Assembly: GCA_015060455.1 (NCBI GenBank)
Contig: SUYM01000027.1
Coordinates: 1 to 32,016 of the forward strand
Length of the DNA: 32,016 nucleotides
Source of the DNA: Bacteroidales bacterium
GTDB lineage: Bacteria; Bacteroidota; Bacteroidia; Bacteroidales; UBA932
Direction of reading: 5' to 3'
This document shows, in pieces, positions 23,601 through 31,605 of the stretch (within the stretch, counting starts at the first letter, position 1; each line of letters begins with the position of its first letter). A model generated the notes under the pieces. That model was given only the letters and a program-made list of their open reading frames with translations, was not told the DNA's origin and searched no databases. Both the position numbers and the translations under genes were made by a program.

Positions 23601-25466
23601 ATGGATATAAGGATTCTACCAAGCAATATAGCGAATATGATTGCAGCAGGAGAGGTCGTGCAGAGACCTGCGTCTGTTGTAAAGGAACTTGTGGAAAATG
23701 CTGTTGATGCAGCCGCGGATCAGGTCACGGTGGTGATTCAGGACTCCGGCAGGACGCTGATACAGGTGATAGACAACGGTTGCGGAATGTCTCCCGATCA
23801 GGCGGTGTTGTGCTTCGAGAGGCATGCGACGTCAAAATTGCAGACTGCCGAGGATCTTCATAATATCCTGACCTTCGGTTTCCGTGGTGAGGCGCTGGCC
23901 TCGATTGCAGCAGTGGCGGAAGTTACCTTGAAGACCCGTCGTGAGGAGGATGAAGTGGGCTGTCAGGTGGATTTTGCGGATTCGCGTCATGTGGCCACGA
24001 CAGAGGTGTCCACTCCGCGAGGTGCGAATTTTTCTGTCAGGAATCTTTTCTATAATGTTCCGGCGCGCCGGAAGTTCCTCAAATCGGATTCCGTTGAGTT
24101 CAAGCATATCATAACCGAGTTCATCCGCGTGGCGCTGACAAGGCCTGATGTCGGTTTCACATTGACTCACAATGGCAAGGATGTGTATGTGCTTCGTCCT
24201 GCCAAATCATTGAAATTCAGGATACAGGATGTGCTTGGAGCGGGTATGGCCAATGATCTTGTGGATGTCTCGGCACAGACCTCGGTGGTGGGTGTCAGCG
24301 GTTTTGTCGGCCGGCCTGCCTCAGCAAGAAAGGGTCTTGGAAACCAGTATCTTTTCGTGAACGGCAGGTTCTTCCGCAGCCCGTATCTGCATAAGGCGGT
24401 GATGAAGGCATACGAAAACCTTATTCCGGAAGGTGCGACCCCGTCTTATGTCCTTTATCTGGAAACTGACCCTCAGTCCGTTGATGTCAATATCCACCCG
24501 ACCAAGACTGAAATCAAGTTTGAGGACGACACCGTGATATTCCAGGTCATGTTTGCTTGTGTGAAGGAAGCCCTCGGCAGGAATTCATTCGGCGAACAGA
24601 TTGACTTTGAGAGCGGTCAGATGCCTGAAATACCGTCGTTGAGCAAGAATTTCGATGAGTATCGGCCTGTGACATCTCTTCCTACAAATGTTGACCATTC
24701 CTTCAACCCTTTTGATTCTGACGGTCTGCCGTCGGAGCGCTCGCCGTATTCCAACTCGTTCGGAGGCGGAGATTTTTCTCCTCAGCAGGATTTCATGCCT
24801 GTTGCGGATGAGGAACCGTCAAGACAGAGTTATCATATACCGCCGCACACCGTTGAGCGTAGGCAGGATTATGGGAAACTTTTTGAGGACAATCTGAACA
24901 CCGGCAGACCGCTGCTGGTGGTCCAGAGCAAATATATCCTGACTACGGCGCGTTCGGGTCTGATGGTAATAAACATCAGAAGGGCTATGGAACGTGTGCT
25001 GTATGACCGTTTTCTTGATGCCTTGGCCAATGCTTCACCTGTCACCCAGTCTGCTCTTTTCCCTGTAACAGTGTGTGTGGGAGTTGAGAATATGTGCCTT
25101 TTTGAAGAACATTCCGTGACTTTGGCGGCTCTTGGCTTTGATATTGCTCCTTTCGGCAACGATACGGTTGTTGTGAACGGGGTTCCTCAGGGATATAGTG
25201 TGGAGGCCGGCAAGGTGCACACCATGATCGGCGATCTGCTGCTTGTCCTCTCGGAAGGACATGGTGGTCTGCCGGAAATGATGACGGCAGGCATGGCGGA
25301 AAAATTTGCCCGTATGGGTGCTTCGAGTTGTGATGCTGTCAGCAGTCAGACTCAGGCGCAGCAGTTGGTTGATTCGCTGTTGTCAAGTGATAATCCTGAA
25401 TATACGTCTTCCGGCAAAAGGATCATCTCGATACTCCCGGTTGATGAAATGGATAAACGTTTTTAA
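23601..25466 (+). CDS. mutL: DNA mismatch repair protein MutL
   Basis: The product has 621 residues. The GHKL ATPase motifs are intact: LVENAVDA near 31-38, IDNGCGM near 57-63, ERHATSK at 73-79 and TFGFRGEALASIA at 91-103. An acidic linker (about 340-430) leads to the dimerisation domain. MutL couples mismatch recognition by MutS to strand cutting. The endonuclease motif DQHA(X)2E(X)4E is not recognisable: the aligned stretch reads MVINIRRAMERVLYDRF near 454-470, and the CPHGRP motif near the C-terminus is replaced by TSSGKRI. Nicking activity is therefore doubtful. It is the second gene of the 23.2-27.9 kb cluster. Confidence 0.95.
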   Translation: MDIRILPSNIANMIAAGEVVQRPASVVKELVENAVDAAADQVTVVIQDSGRTLIQVIDNGCGMSPDQAVLCFERHATSKLQTAEDLHNILTFGFRGEALASIAAVAEVTLKTRREEDEVGCQVDFADSRHVATTEVSTPRGANFSVRNLFYNVPARRKFLKSDSVEFKHIITEFIRVALTRPDVGFTLTHNGKDVYVLRPAKSLKFRIQDVLGAGMANDLVDVSAQTSVVGVSGFVGRPASARKGLGNQYLFVNGRFFRSPYLHKAVMKAYENLIPEGATPSYVLYLETDPQSVDVNIHPTKTEIKFEDDTVIFQVMFACVKEALGRNSFGEQIDFESGQMPEIPSLSKNFDEYRPVTSLPTNVDHSFNPFDSDGLPSERSPYSNSFGGGDFSPQQDFMPVADEEPSRQSYHIPPHTVERRQDYGKLFEDNLNTGRPLLVVQSKYILTTARSGLMVINIRRAMERVLYDRFLDALANASPVTQSALFPVTVCVGVENMCLFEEHSVTLAALGFDIAPFGNDTVVVNGVPQGYSVEAGKVHTMIGDLLLVLSEGHGGLPEMMTAGMAEKFARMGASSCDAVSSQTQAQQLVDSLLSSDNPEYTSSGKRIISILPVDEMDKRF

Positions 25467-25477
25467 TGAGGATATAA

Positions 25478-26128
25478 ATGAGTTACTATCAATACAATAA
25501 CCAAGGAGGCTTCATGAGCAGCGTGCCTCAGGCGGTAAAAAGTATCATAATCATCAATGTGCTGGCCTGGATCATGACATCGCTTGACAAAGGAGGCATT
25601 ATATTCAGTTATTGCTCCTTATATCCGGGATCAGGAAATGTTCTTCCTGTATGGTATCGCCCGTGGACCTTTGTGACCTATATGTTTCTGCACGGAGGCT
25701 TTGCGCATCTGTTCTTCAATATGTATGCGCTGTTCCTCTTCGGGAGCGTATTGGAAAGGGTATGGGGGACCAGAAAGTTCCTGTTCTACTACTTTGCGAC
25801 AGGTATAGGCGCCGGCATGATCCATATCGTAGTGCAGATGCTGACGGGTGATTTTGCGCCTACTGTCGGAGCGTCCGGTGCGATCTTCGGTCTGCTTCTC
25901 GGATATGCTATGCTCTATCCGGATACTGTCATGGGACTGATTTTCCCTCCTGTCAGAATGAAGGCAAAATGGTTTGTCCTGATATATGCGGCAATCGAAC
26001 TGCTGCTCGGAGTGTCCGGTGCCCAAAGCGGAGTCGCACATTTCGCCCACCTTGGCGGTCTGCTTGTGGGACTTGCAATCATGTTATATTGGAAAAGAAA
26101 AGGAAGGCTTTATAGTCAGTTCAGGTAA
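25478..26128 (+). CDS. Rhomboid family intramembrane serine protease
   Basis: The product has 216 residues with about six membrane helices. The catalytic serine is Ser133 in GASGAIFG. The catalytic His is His191 in AHFAHLGG, and the oxyanion Asn is Asn81 in HLFFNMYA. It cleaves single-span membrane proteins inside the bilayer; its substrate is unknown. The ATG at 25478 is kept. A second in-frame ATG at 25514 has AAGGAGG four bases before it and would remove a 12-residue Tyr/Asn/Gln-rich leader. Its stop overlaps the next ATG by one base, giving translational coupling. Confidence 0.93.
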   Translation: MSYYQYNNQGGFMSSVPQAVKSIIIINVLAWIMTSLDKGGIIFSYCSLYPGSGNVLPVWYRPWTFVTYMFLHGGFAHLFFNMYALFLFGSVLERVWGTRKFLFYYFATGIGAGMIHIVVQMLTGDFAPTVGASGAIFGLLLGYAMLYPDTVMGLIFPPVRMKAKWFVLIYAAIELLLGVSGAQSGVAHFAHLGGLLVGLAIMLYWKRKGRLYSQFR

Positions 26129-27183
26129 TGAAGGGTAAGAAAAATAAAAAGGGATTTCTGGGCGTGACCTCGCGTCTGCTGATGCTCATAGCCGCAGGTC
26201 TGCTGGCTCTGACATATTGTTCGATGCTTGTCAATCCGTCCAAGGCCTGGTGGTTCACGTTGCTGGGCTTGATGTTCATTCCTTTGGCATTGTTCAATGT
26301 GTTCCTTCTGCTCTGGGCTGTGAAACGAAGGTCCAGGGCGTTTGTAATTCCCTTCCTGGCCCTGCTGCCTGCGATATTCTTTCTGGGGAGATATATACAG
26401 GTGAGGGATGCGGAGCAGGTGGGGTCCGGCGACCCGACAGTAAAGGTGCTCTCGTATAATGTGGGACGCTTTTCTCATTGTATCCCGGACTCGCTCTTTG
26501 CCTTCATCTGCAATCAGGAGCCGGACATTGTTTGTCTTCAGGAGTTTTATATTTCAGATATAGACAAGACAAGGTCGTATCTTCGTCGCAAGATGAAGGG
26601 ATATAATTCTGAATTCTATCTTTTTCCGAGTTCGGACGGCTCTGCTTTCGGTAATGTTACTTTGAGCCGTATCCCTGTCAAGGATAAAGGAAAGATCAAG
26701 TTTGACGAAAGCACCAATCTTGCCATTTATACTGATTACCAGTACATGGACCGCACGTTCAGGGTCTATAACTGCCATTTCGAGAGTTACAGCATCTCAT
26801 TGCCCGGTGTCGTGCGCGGTGTCCTGAAAGCAGACAAGAATGCTATGGCCAATACGGGCTCGAAGATGAAGCGCTCTATAACCAGACGTCCTCAGCAGGT
26901 CGAAAAGGTCTTTCATGATATTGAGGCGTGCCCGCTTGAAGCATTTGTGTGCGGCGATTTCAATGATGATCCGATGTCATATACATATTATAGAATGTCC
27001 CGTGGCAGGAAGGATTCGTTCCGGGAGGCCGGGAATGGATTCGGTGCGACCTATGAGCGTCTGTGGCCGATGTTGAGGATAGATTATATTCTGCTGCCGG
27101 ACAGATTTGATGCGGTCGAGCATCTGACTCCGCGAGTACATTATTCGGATCATTATCCGGTGATATCAAATATAGAATTGTAA
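26128..27183 (+). CDS. Membrane-anchored endonuclease/exonuclease/phosphatase family protein
   Basis: The product has 351 residues. Three hydrophobic helices occupy roughly residues 12-95 (LLMLIAAGLLALTYCSMLV and two more), placing the C-terminal EEP domain at the membrane. Catalytic signatures are VLSYNVGRF, IVCLQEF (metal-binding Glu), VCGDFNDDP and the terminal SDHYPV His. The family hydrolyses phosphodiesters in nucleic acids, inositol phosphates or sphingolipids, and the substrate here cannot be told. In Bacteroidetes this membrane type is common next to rhomboid genes. Its start overlaps the rhomboid stop. Confidence 0.88.
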   Translation: MKGKKNKKGFLGVTSRLLMLIAAGLLALTYCSMLVNPSKAWWFTLLGLMFIPLALFNVFLLLWAVKRRSRAFVIPFLALLPAIFFLGRYIQVRDAEQVGSGDPTVKVLSYNVGRFSHCIPDSLFAFICNQEPDIVCLQEFYISDIDKTRSYLRRKMKGYNSEFYLFPSSDGSAFGNVTLSRIPVKDKGKIKFDESTNLAIYTDYQYMDRTFRVYNCHFESYSISLPGVVRGVLKADKNAMANTGSKMKRSITRRPQQVEKVFHDIEACPLEAFVCGDFNDDPMSYTYYRMSRGRKDSFREAGNGFGATYERLWPMLRIDYILLPDRFDAVEHLTPRVHYSDHYPVISNIEL

Positions 27184-27235
27184 TTATGAAAGTCGTGACT
27201 TTCAGTCCGGTCCAGGCTCGTAGCAAAGTGAAGAA

Positions 27236-27904
27236 ATGGACAGGAATAAGAATAAGGATATGAAGGAACAGATACAGAAGGCAATAGAGGTGCTCCGCAC
27301 AGGAGGGATTATTCTATACCCTACCGACACGGTCTGGGGCATAGGCTGTGATGCCACCAACCCTGAGGCCGTGGCAAAGGTATATGCAATCAAGAAACGT
27401 GAGGACAGCAAGTCGCTGGTGCTGCTGGCGAGCGATATTGATATGGTCTGCCGTTATGTGAAGGAGATTCCGGAGATGGCGATTCAACTTGTCGAGGTCA
27501 ATGACAAGCCGATGACCATCATCTATCCCGGGGCCGTTGCAGGCGAGCGCCCGGCAAACTACCTCGGCCGTCCCGACTGTCACCTCGACCGACCGAAGGG
27601 AGTGGAGAGGTCTAATCACCTCCTCGCCTACAACACAGTAGCCCAAGACGGCACTGTGGGCATCCGTGTGCCTATGATGGACTTCTGTCAGCAGTTGGTC
27701 GCTAAATTTGGCCGTCCGATTGTTTCGACATCCGCCAATATTTCAGGAGAGGCTACTCCGAAGAAGTTTGCGGAGATATCCGATGCGGTAAAATCGGCTG
27801 TGGACTATATTGTTGATCCTTCTCTGGAAAGAGGCTCGACAGGCAAGGCCTCATCCATCATCAAGGTCGGTCTTGACTATTCGATAGAAATCATCCGTAA
27901 ATAA
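27236..27904 (+). CDS. Threonylcarbamoyl-AMP synthase family (Sua5/TsaC) with an in-frame insertion
   Basis: The product has 222 residues. The YrdC fold is clear: GGIILYPTDTVWGIGCDA at 23-40, the KKRE/KSLVLL block at 53-64, NDKPMTIIYPG at 89-99, and VSTSANISG later. The enzyme makes threonylcarbamoyl-AMP for t6A37 on ANN-decoding tRNAs. Between YPGA and AQDGTVGIR there are about 29 residues more than in relatives (GRPDCHLDRPKGVERSNHL lies in the centre), matching the repeat at 27541-27629. The reading frame is kept. An internal Met9 at 27260 may be the true start, since related proteins begin MKE. The C-terminal Sua5 domain is absent, as in TsaC/YrdC types. Confidence 0.9.
   Translation: MDRNKNKDMKEQIQKAIEVLRTGGIILYPTDTVWGIGCDATNPEAVAKVYAIKKREDSKSLVLLASDIDMVCRYVKEIPEMAIQLVEVNDKPMTIIYPGAVAGERPANYLGRPDCHLDRPKGVERSNHLLAYNTVAQDGTVGIRVPMMDFCQQLVAKFGRPIVSTSANISGEATPKKFAEISDAVKSAVDYIVDPSLERGSTGKASSIIKVGLDYSIEIIRK
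27541..27629. repeat. Palindromic insertion inside the Sua5/TsaC gene
   Basis: AGGCGAG (27541-27547) and CTCGCCT (27623-27629) flank about 89 bases that correspond to residues 102-131, which relatives lack. The interior carries GGGAGTGGAGAGG (27598-27610). On the other strand it reads TCGGTCGAGGTGACAG, close to the TCGACATGACAG tandem repeat at 8431. The limits are inferred from the protein alignment remembered for the family. Confidence 0.55.
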
Positions 27905-27927
27905 TTTTGCCTCAGCGACGAGGCGGT

Positions 27928-29139
27928 CTATACTTCTGTCCAGTGGATGCGGATGCCTTTGCGCTCCATGCCGCGGAACCATGTCATCTGTCTTTTCGCG
28001 AATTGGTGTATTGCGGTGGCGAGGGCTGTGCGCATCTGTTCGTAGGTGAGTTCTCCGATGATATATTGAGTGACGAATTTATATTCCAGGCCATAGTATA
28101 TAAGGTCTTCGGCTGGAATTGCCTTTGAACCGGCGTCCTTGTCTCCGCATGCACTGGCGGAAATCCCGTTCTTTATCAATGCCGGGTGAGTGCCGTTGAG
28201 CAGACCGCGGATTTCCTCCACCATTCCCTCTTCCAGACGGGCGTCGAGCCGGCGGTCAATCCTTGCATTTCTCTCTTCGCGGCTGACCAATGTACCTATA
28301 TAATATGTATTCTTCGGAAGATATGCCGTGCGTCTCACCGGATGCTCAGCCTCGTATATGGCGATTTCAAGCGCGCGGATAAGACGTTTGCGTGTGTCGT
28401 AGTCGGTGGAATTGTGGAGGGGTTTCAGCGCTGCCAGTCTTGCGATGAGTTCCTCGTCCGACTCCTTTTCAAGTTCTGCCCTGAGTTCCGGGTCTGCAGG
28501 TACCTCCGGAAGGGAATATCCGCAGGTGGCTGCCTCTATATACAGTCCGCTGCCTCCGCATAAGATCGGTATGCAGCCTCTTTCCCTGATGTCCTTATAT
28601 GCCTTCTCGAAGTCCCGCTGATACTCAAAGATGTTGTATTTTGTGCCGGCATCCACGATGTCCATCAGGTGGTAGGGTATCTCTTCATATTCGTTCAGGT
28701 CCTTTCCAGTGCCTATGTCCATGCCGCGATACACCTGCCGCGAGTCTGCCGAAATCATTTCGGCATGTGCTCCTGCGCACGGCGGAGCGGAGAGGGTAGC
28801 CGCTCGGACGTTCGCTTCGCTCACCCCACCACTTCGCTTCGAACTGCTCGCCTCAAAAGCCCACTGGGCTATTTGCTGATTGCTCGCGACCCCGTCTTCC
28901 GTGCCGCGGGTGGCACGGTCCTCGCTGGCTACCCTCTCCACTCTGTCTTCCAGCAGCGCGTTGATCCGGCGGGCCAACTGTACGGCATAGCGTGTCTTCC
29001 CCGAGGCGGTGGGCCCCAGAACGCAGATAAGGTCAATCTCCCCGGAGAGATATTTGTCAAGAATCTCCCTGACATTGATTTCCTCTGCGGGCGGCAGTTC
29101 TGCCATAGGAGGTATCGGTGTGAATCGTTTCTTTGCCAT
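27928..29139 (-). CDS. miaA: tRNA dimethylallyltransferase with an in-frame insertion
   Basis: The product has 403 residues against about 300-320 in relatives. The P-loop LGPTASGKT is at 41-49. After ARRIN (56-60) about 65 extra residues intervene before AEMISADSRQVYRGMDIGTG, which normally follows within about ten residues. The later motifs ILCGGSGLYIEA, DYDTRKRLIRALEI and FAKRQMTWFRG are intact. The enzyme adds a dimethylallyl group to A37 of UNN-decoding tRNAs. The insertion matches the inverted-repeat element at 28789-28939, and some N-terminal extension (about 38 residues) is also present. It is convergent with the Sua5 gene and divergent from smpB. Confidence 0.95.
   Translation of the reverse strand: MAKKRFTPIPPMAELPPAEEINVREILDKYLSGEIDLICVLGPTASGKTRYAVQLARRINALLEDRVERVASEDRATRGTEDGVASNQQIAQWAFEASSSKRSGGVSEANVRAATLSAPPCAGAHAEMISADSRQVYRGMDIGTGKDLNEYEEIPYHLMDIVDAGTKYNIFEYQRDFEKAYKDIRERGCIPILCGGSGLYIEAATCGYSLPEVPADPELRAELEKESDEELIARLAALKPLHNSTDYDTRKRLIRALEIAIYEAEHPVRRTAYLPKNTYYIGTLVSREERNARIDRRLDARLEEGMVEEIRGLLNGTHPALIKNGISASACGDKDAGSKAIPAEDLIYYGLEYKFVTQYIIGELTYEQMRTALATAIHQFAKRQMTWFRGMERKGIRIHWTEV
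28789..28939. repeat. Inverted-repeat element inside miaA
   Basis: GGAGAGGGTAGCC (28789-28801) and its perfect complement (28927-28939) bound 151 bases. The element maps to the extra residues in MiaA. The right arm reads GAGTGGAGAGGGTAG on the coding strand, and GAGTGGAGAGG also occurs in the insertion in the Sua5 gene. Inner short repeats such as GAGCGAAGCGAACG look like a degenerate palindrome. Confidence 0.65.
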
Positions 29140-29146
29140 AGCGCTA

Positions 29147-29154
29147 CAAAGATA
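29147..29154 (-). promoter_or_regulatory. -7 promoter box directly before miaA
   Basis: TATCTTTG on the minus strand lies seven bases from the miaA ATG, the same distance as in feoB. No -33 TTTG is found at the right spacing. Confidence 0.45.
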
Positions 29155-29175
29155 AATAATAAATTATAGAAAATA

Positions 29176-29288
29176 AGGGTGGAGCGTAAAAGGTTGACTT
29201 TCAGGGAATTGTTGCTATTAAGGTGGGGTGAAAATGCCCACCTTGAAGGTTGTAATATTTTGACTGTCAGAGGCTTGCGCTCCACCCT
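29176..29288. repeat. MITE-like palindromic element between miaA and smpB
   Basis: AGGGTGGAGCG (29176-29186) is a perfect complement of CGCTCCACCCT (29278-29288), bounding 113 bases. A second hairpin, AAGGTGGG/CCCACCTT (29220-29227 with 29237-29244), is nested in the middle. No ORF is present. No target-site duplication is obvious. Confidence 0.65.
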
Positions 29289-29312
29289 GCTCCACCTGTC
29301 TCTGTGCTCCGG

Positions 29313-29344
29313 TTTCGGCAATTAATAAAAAAGCACTAAATTTG
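29313..29344 (+). promoter_or_regulatory. Promoter for smpB
   Basis: TTTC (29313-29316), 20 bases, TAAATTTG (29337-29344). The -7 box is perfect and the -33 box has one mismatch. The leader would be about 93 nt and carries the motif GAAAATGTGCGC twice. Confidence 0.55.
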
Positions 29345-29443
29345 CAGCCGTCAGAGATGGTGCGCTGTGCGAAAGTCAAGAAAATGTGCGCACGGTTCAG
29401 AAAGTTACGAAAATGTGCGCGATGCCAGAAAAATAAAAGTATT

Positions 29444-29893
29444 ATGCCGAAAGCAAAGAGCAGTGTAGAGATAAAGAACAGAAGGGCCTCGTTTGATTAT
29501 GAGTTCATCGAGACCTTTCAGGCAGGTATTGTGCTTACCGGCACGGAGATAAAGTCCATCAGGGCAGGCAAGGCATCATTGGTGGATACCTTCTGCTATT
29601 TCTCCGGCAATGAACTCTATGTCAAGAATATGCACATTGCGGAGTACTGGTGGGGCAGTTGGGGCAAGCATGACCCTCGCCGCGACCGCAAACTGCTTCT
29701 GACCCGCAAGGAATTGAATAAACTCCAACGGGCGGTCAAGGAAAAGGGACTCACCATCGTTGGAGTTAAACTGTATATCGCCGAAAACGGCTATGCAAAA
29801 ATTCTCATCGCTCTGGCCCGCGGTAAGAAGGAGTACGACAAGCGTGCCTCCATCAAGGAGAAGGATCTCCGCCGCGAGATGGAACGCATGTAA
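29444..29893 (+). CDS. smpB: SsrA-binding protein
   Basis: The product has 149 residues from the ATG at 29444, the normal length. The core begins [20 protein letters not shown] and includes [19 protein letters not shown] and [19 protein letters not shown]. The basic tail ([19 protein letters not shown]) enters the decoding site. SmpB carries tmRNA to stalled ribosomes for trans-translation. A longer frame from 29342 lies on the promoter box and is rejected. It stands between two palindromic elements, 29176-29288 and 29901-30082. Confidence 0.97.
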   Translation: MPKAKSSVEIKNRRASFDYEFIETFQAGIVLTGTEIKSIRAGKASLVDTFCYFSGNELYVKNMHIAEYWWGSWGKHDPRRDRKLLLTRKELNKLQRAVKEKGLTIVGVKLYIAENGYAKILIALARGKKEYDKRASIKEKDLRREMERM

Positions 29894-29900
29894 TGTGATA

Positions 29901-30082
29901 CAGAAGCAGCAGCACTGCACTTTCTGAAACTGAATCCCTCCCACTTCGTGGGCCCCGGCCGGCGGGCTAAAGCCCTACTGCTCGTGCACGAAAGTCCACA
30001 GGACTTTCTCTAAAGACACTCGCGACCGTTCACAAGGCCACGGGCGGCCATGGTTTCAGAAAGTGCAGTGCTGCTGCTTCTG
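29901..30082. repeat. Perfect 30-bp inverted repeat filling the smpB-metK gap
   Basis: Positions 29901-29930 and 30053-30082 are perfect inverted repeats with 122 bases between them. The arms begin seven bases after the smpB stop and end five bases before the metK stop. Three more hairpins are nested inside: CCCAC/GTGGG (29940-29952), GGGC/GCCC (29964-29975) and GAAAGTCC/GGACTTTC (29990-30008). It may end transcription from both sides, but it is far longer than a normal terminator. Confidence 0.9.
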
Positions 30083-30087
30083 CTATT

Positions 30088-31407
30088 CTACAGTCCGAAT
30101 GCTTCCTTGATCATATCGACAGAATCAAGGAGTTCCCATCCGAAGAACTGTACGAGTTCCGTTGTCTTCACGCCTCCACGGATCATAGTCACGCTTTCCT
30201 TGTAAGGAGTGCGGCCCACGTGTCCGTATGCTGCGGTCGGTTCATAGATAGGCTTCTTCAAGCCGAACTTCTCGATGATCTTTGCCGGGCGCAGGTCAAA
30301 AAGTTCTCCGATCTTCTCTGCAATCTCTGCATCAGTAAGTCCGTTTGCCGCTGTACCATAAGTGTTTACAAAGATACTGAGCGGTCTTGCAACTCCAATT
30401 GCATACGAAACCTGCACAAGCATTTCACGGGCGACACCTGCTGCCACCATGTTCTTTGCGATGTAACGTGCCGCATATGCTGCAGAACGGTCAACCTTTG
30501 AAGGGTCCTTTCCTGAGAATGCCCCGCCGCCGTGCGCACCCTTTCCGCCGTATGTATCGACGATGATCTTGCGTCCTGTAAGACCTGTGTCTCCATGAGG
30601 ACCGCCGATCACGAACTTTCCGGTAGGGTTCACATGAAGGATGTAGTCGCCCTTGAAGAGTGCGGCAGTCTCAGGTGCAAGTGTTTCGATAAGCATAGGA
30701 AGGAGTATGTTCTGAACATCCTCACGGATCTTTGCCTGCATTGCTGCATCTACGCGTGCCTGACCGAACTGTGCACATCCGTCTGCATAACTCATATTTC
30801 CGAGAGACTCCGGAGTGAACTCGTCGTGCTGGGTCGAGATCACGATTGTATGTACGCGTACCGGCTGGTTGGTGTCCCCGTCATACTCGATTGTGAACTG
30901 CGACTTCGAGTCCGGACGCAGGTACGGCATGAGTTCCGGATGGTTCTTGCGGATCTTTGCGAGCATAAGGAGCGCCTGATGCGAAAGTGCAAGCGGGAGA
31001 GGCATATACTCCTCTGTATCACAGCATGCATATCCGAACATCATTCCCTGGTCGCCGGCGCCCTGCGCGTCTGCATCTTCGCCGACCACGCCGCGGTTGA
31101 TATCGACGCTCTGCTCGTGAAGCGCAGAGAGAATACCGCATGAGTTGCCGTCAAACATATACTCGGCCTTGTTGTAGCCGATCTTGTTGATCACGCGGCG
31201 CACTGTCTTGGGAATATCGACGTATGCATCCTCCGAGCGCACCTCGCCACCTACAACCACGAGACCCGTGCTGCAGAATGTCTCGCATGCCACCTTTGAC
31301 TCCGGGTCCTGACGAAGGAACTCGTCAAGAATCGCGTCTGAAATCTGGTCTGAAACCTTGTCAGGATGTCCCTCGGACACTGACTCTGAAGTAAATAAAT
31401 AGTTCAT
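30088..31407 (-). CDS. metK: S-adenosylmethionine synthetase
   Basis: The product has 439 residues. Motifs are intact: [15 protein letters not shown] at 11-25, [14 protein letters not shown], the loop [18 protein letters not shown], and [11 protein letters not shown]. It condenses ATP and methionine into SAM in the cytoplasm. The Bacteroidetes-type enzyme is longer than the 384-residue E. coli form. The ATG at 31407 starts the conserved [14 protein letters not shown] 283-nt leader upstream holds a SAM-II-like riboswitch, an intrinsic terminator and a repeat pair, so synthesis is very likely under SAM feedback. Confidence 0.98.
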   Translation of the reverse strand: MNYLFTSESVSEGHPDKVSDQISDAILDEFLRQDPESKVACETFCSTGLVVVGGEVRSEDAYVDIPKTVRRVINKIGYNKAEYMFDGNSCGILSALHEQSVDINRGVVGEDADAQGAGDQGMMFGYACCDTEEYMPLPLALSHQALLMLAKIRKNHPELMPYLRPDSKSQFTIEYDGDTNQPVRVHTIVISTQHDEFTPESLGNMSYADGCAQFGQARVDAAMQAKIREDVQNILLPMLIETLAPETAALFKGDYILHVNPTGKFVIGGPHGDTGLTGRKIIVDTYGGKGAHGGGAFSGKDPSKVDRSAAYAARYIAKNMVAAGVAREMLVQVSYAIGVARPLSIFVNTYGTAANGLTDAEIAEKIGELFDLRPAKIIEKFGLKKPIYEPTAAYGHVGRTPYKESVTMIRGGVKTTELVQFFGWELLDSVDMIKEAFGL

Positions 31408-31433
31408 ATCGTTTTTTATTATCTTGTTTCATG

Positions 31434-31518
31434 GTTCCGTCCGTATTTTTGCCTGTTTTACGGATGTAATGTTGTTTTTGCCAAGTTCCGTCCGTATTTT
31501 CGCCCATTTTACGGACGG
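31434..31518. repeat. Two repeated hairpins in the metK leader
   Basis: A unit of about 33 bases starting GTTCCGTCCGTATTTT occurs at 31434-31466 and 31485-31518. The first 16 bases are identical and the rest is close. Each unit can fold by itself: the distal one has a 9-bp stem (CCGTCCGTA/TACGGACGG) and the proximal one a 6-bp stem. They lie between the riboswitch terminator and the metK start. Confidence 0.75.
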
Positions 31519-31533
31519 AGTCTACGTCGCAAT

Positions 31534-31561
31534 AAAAAAAAGCTCCACAAAAATGCGGAGC
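31534..31561 (-). terminator. Intrinsic terminator in the metK leader
   Basis: On the minus strand GCTCCGCA pairs with TGTGGAGC (31561-31554 with 31549-31542) around a 4-base loop with one G-T pair. Eight T's follow at once (31541-31534). It lies about 45 bases downstream of the riboswitch and some 130 bases before metK. Confidence 0.88.
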
Positions 31562-31605
31562 AGTCACTAAAATGCGGGCGGTCACCCTGGCGGATGACCC
31601 GAAGT

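Noticed and set aside
27909..27924. Hairpin between the Sua5 gene and miaA as a terminator
   Set aside because: The stem is only five pairs and no T-tract follows on either strand.
29342..29443. N-terminal extension of SmpB
   Set aside because: It starts on the promoter -7 box and adds a Cys- and Arg-rich stretch absent from the family.
30532..31143. 203-codon frame antisense to metK
   Set aside because: A codon-usage shadow of a highly conserved gene, with Cys- and Arg-rich content and no domain.
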